5,887 bases of DNA from Lachnospiraceae bacterium (GTDB taxonomy: Bacteria > Bacillota > Clostridia > Lachnospirales > Lachnospiraceae). Position 1 is the stretch's first letter. Each line of letters opens with the position of its first letter. The stretch covers positions 1 through 5,887 of the forward strand of contig VSNY01000212.1 of the NCBI GenBank assembly GCA_009774535.1. Reading direction: 5' to 3'. The translations under genes were made by a program, and so were the position numbers. The notes under the pieces are model-generated. The model made no database searches. It saw nothing but the letters and a program-made list of their open reading frames with translations, and was not told the DNA's origin. This document shows positions 5,827-5,887 of this stretch, in pieces.

Positions 5827-5887
5827 TTTTAGATGTGAAAAAGAGTAAAGATTACCGGATTTTTAATAGATATAGAAATAGGGACAG

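Overview
The window looks like Bacillota chromosomal or accessory DNA, most likely a gut clostridium of the Lachnospiraceae/Oscillospiraceae type. The signs are intermediate GC, AGGAGG-type ribosome binding sites, an OmpR-type two-component pair beside a split ABC-2 exporter, and AT-rich promoters with a clear TATAAT. This assignment is inference from style and was not checked against a database. Every gene I can support lies on the minus strand, so the window is transcribed from its right end to its left end.

Right end (about 5070-5887): an AT-rich leader of about 140 bases carries a near-consensus promoter (TTGCAA, 17-base spacer, TATAAT) and several short palindromes. It drives an OmpR/PhoB-family response regulator. 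The regulator's stop codon overlaps the start of a HAMP-containing histidine kinase (3997-5073) as ATGA. The kinase has two membrane helices joined by only about nine residues outside the membrane. A strong 11-bp-stem terminator (3941-3977) closes this two-gene unit.

Centre (about 822-3940): directly after that terminator come four tandem 11-base repeats, GGYGTGARRTY on the plus strand and RAYYTCACRCC on the coding strand, spaced at exactly 11 bases. They sit where a -35 box would be expected. I read them as the binding site of the PhoB/OmpR-type regulator encoded next door. They precede a tightly packed operon: a 51-residue tryptophan-rich single-pass membrane protein (3675-3830), an ABC ATPase, and two different six-helix ABC-2 permeases. 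The gene junctions are ATGA, TGATG and TGA-AT-ATG, which suggests coupled translation and fixed stoichiometry. The permease 2 stop codon abuts the ATG of a 27-codon ORF of uncertain status.

Left end (1-740): a 188-residue soluble protein of unknown function follows, with a weak ribosome binding site and a long-stem terminator about 100 bases beyond its stop.

Working model (inference): a membrane-associated signal, perhaps an antimicrobial peptide, drug or envelope stress, is detected by the kinase, possibly through the membrane plane or through the exporter or the small membrane protein. The phosphorylated regulator then binds the four repeats and activates the exporter operon. The transporter substrate cannot be read from the sequence.
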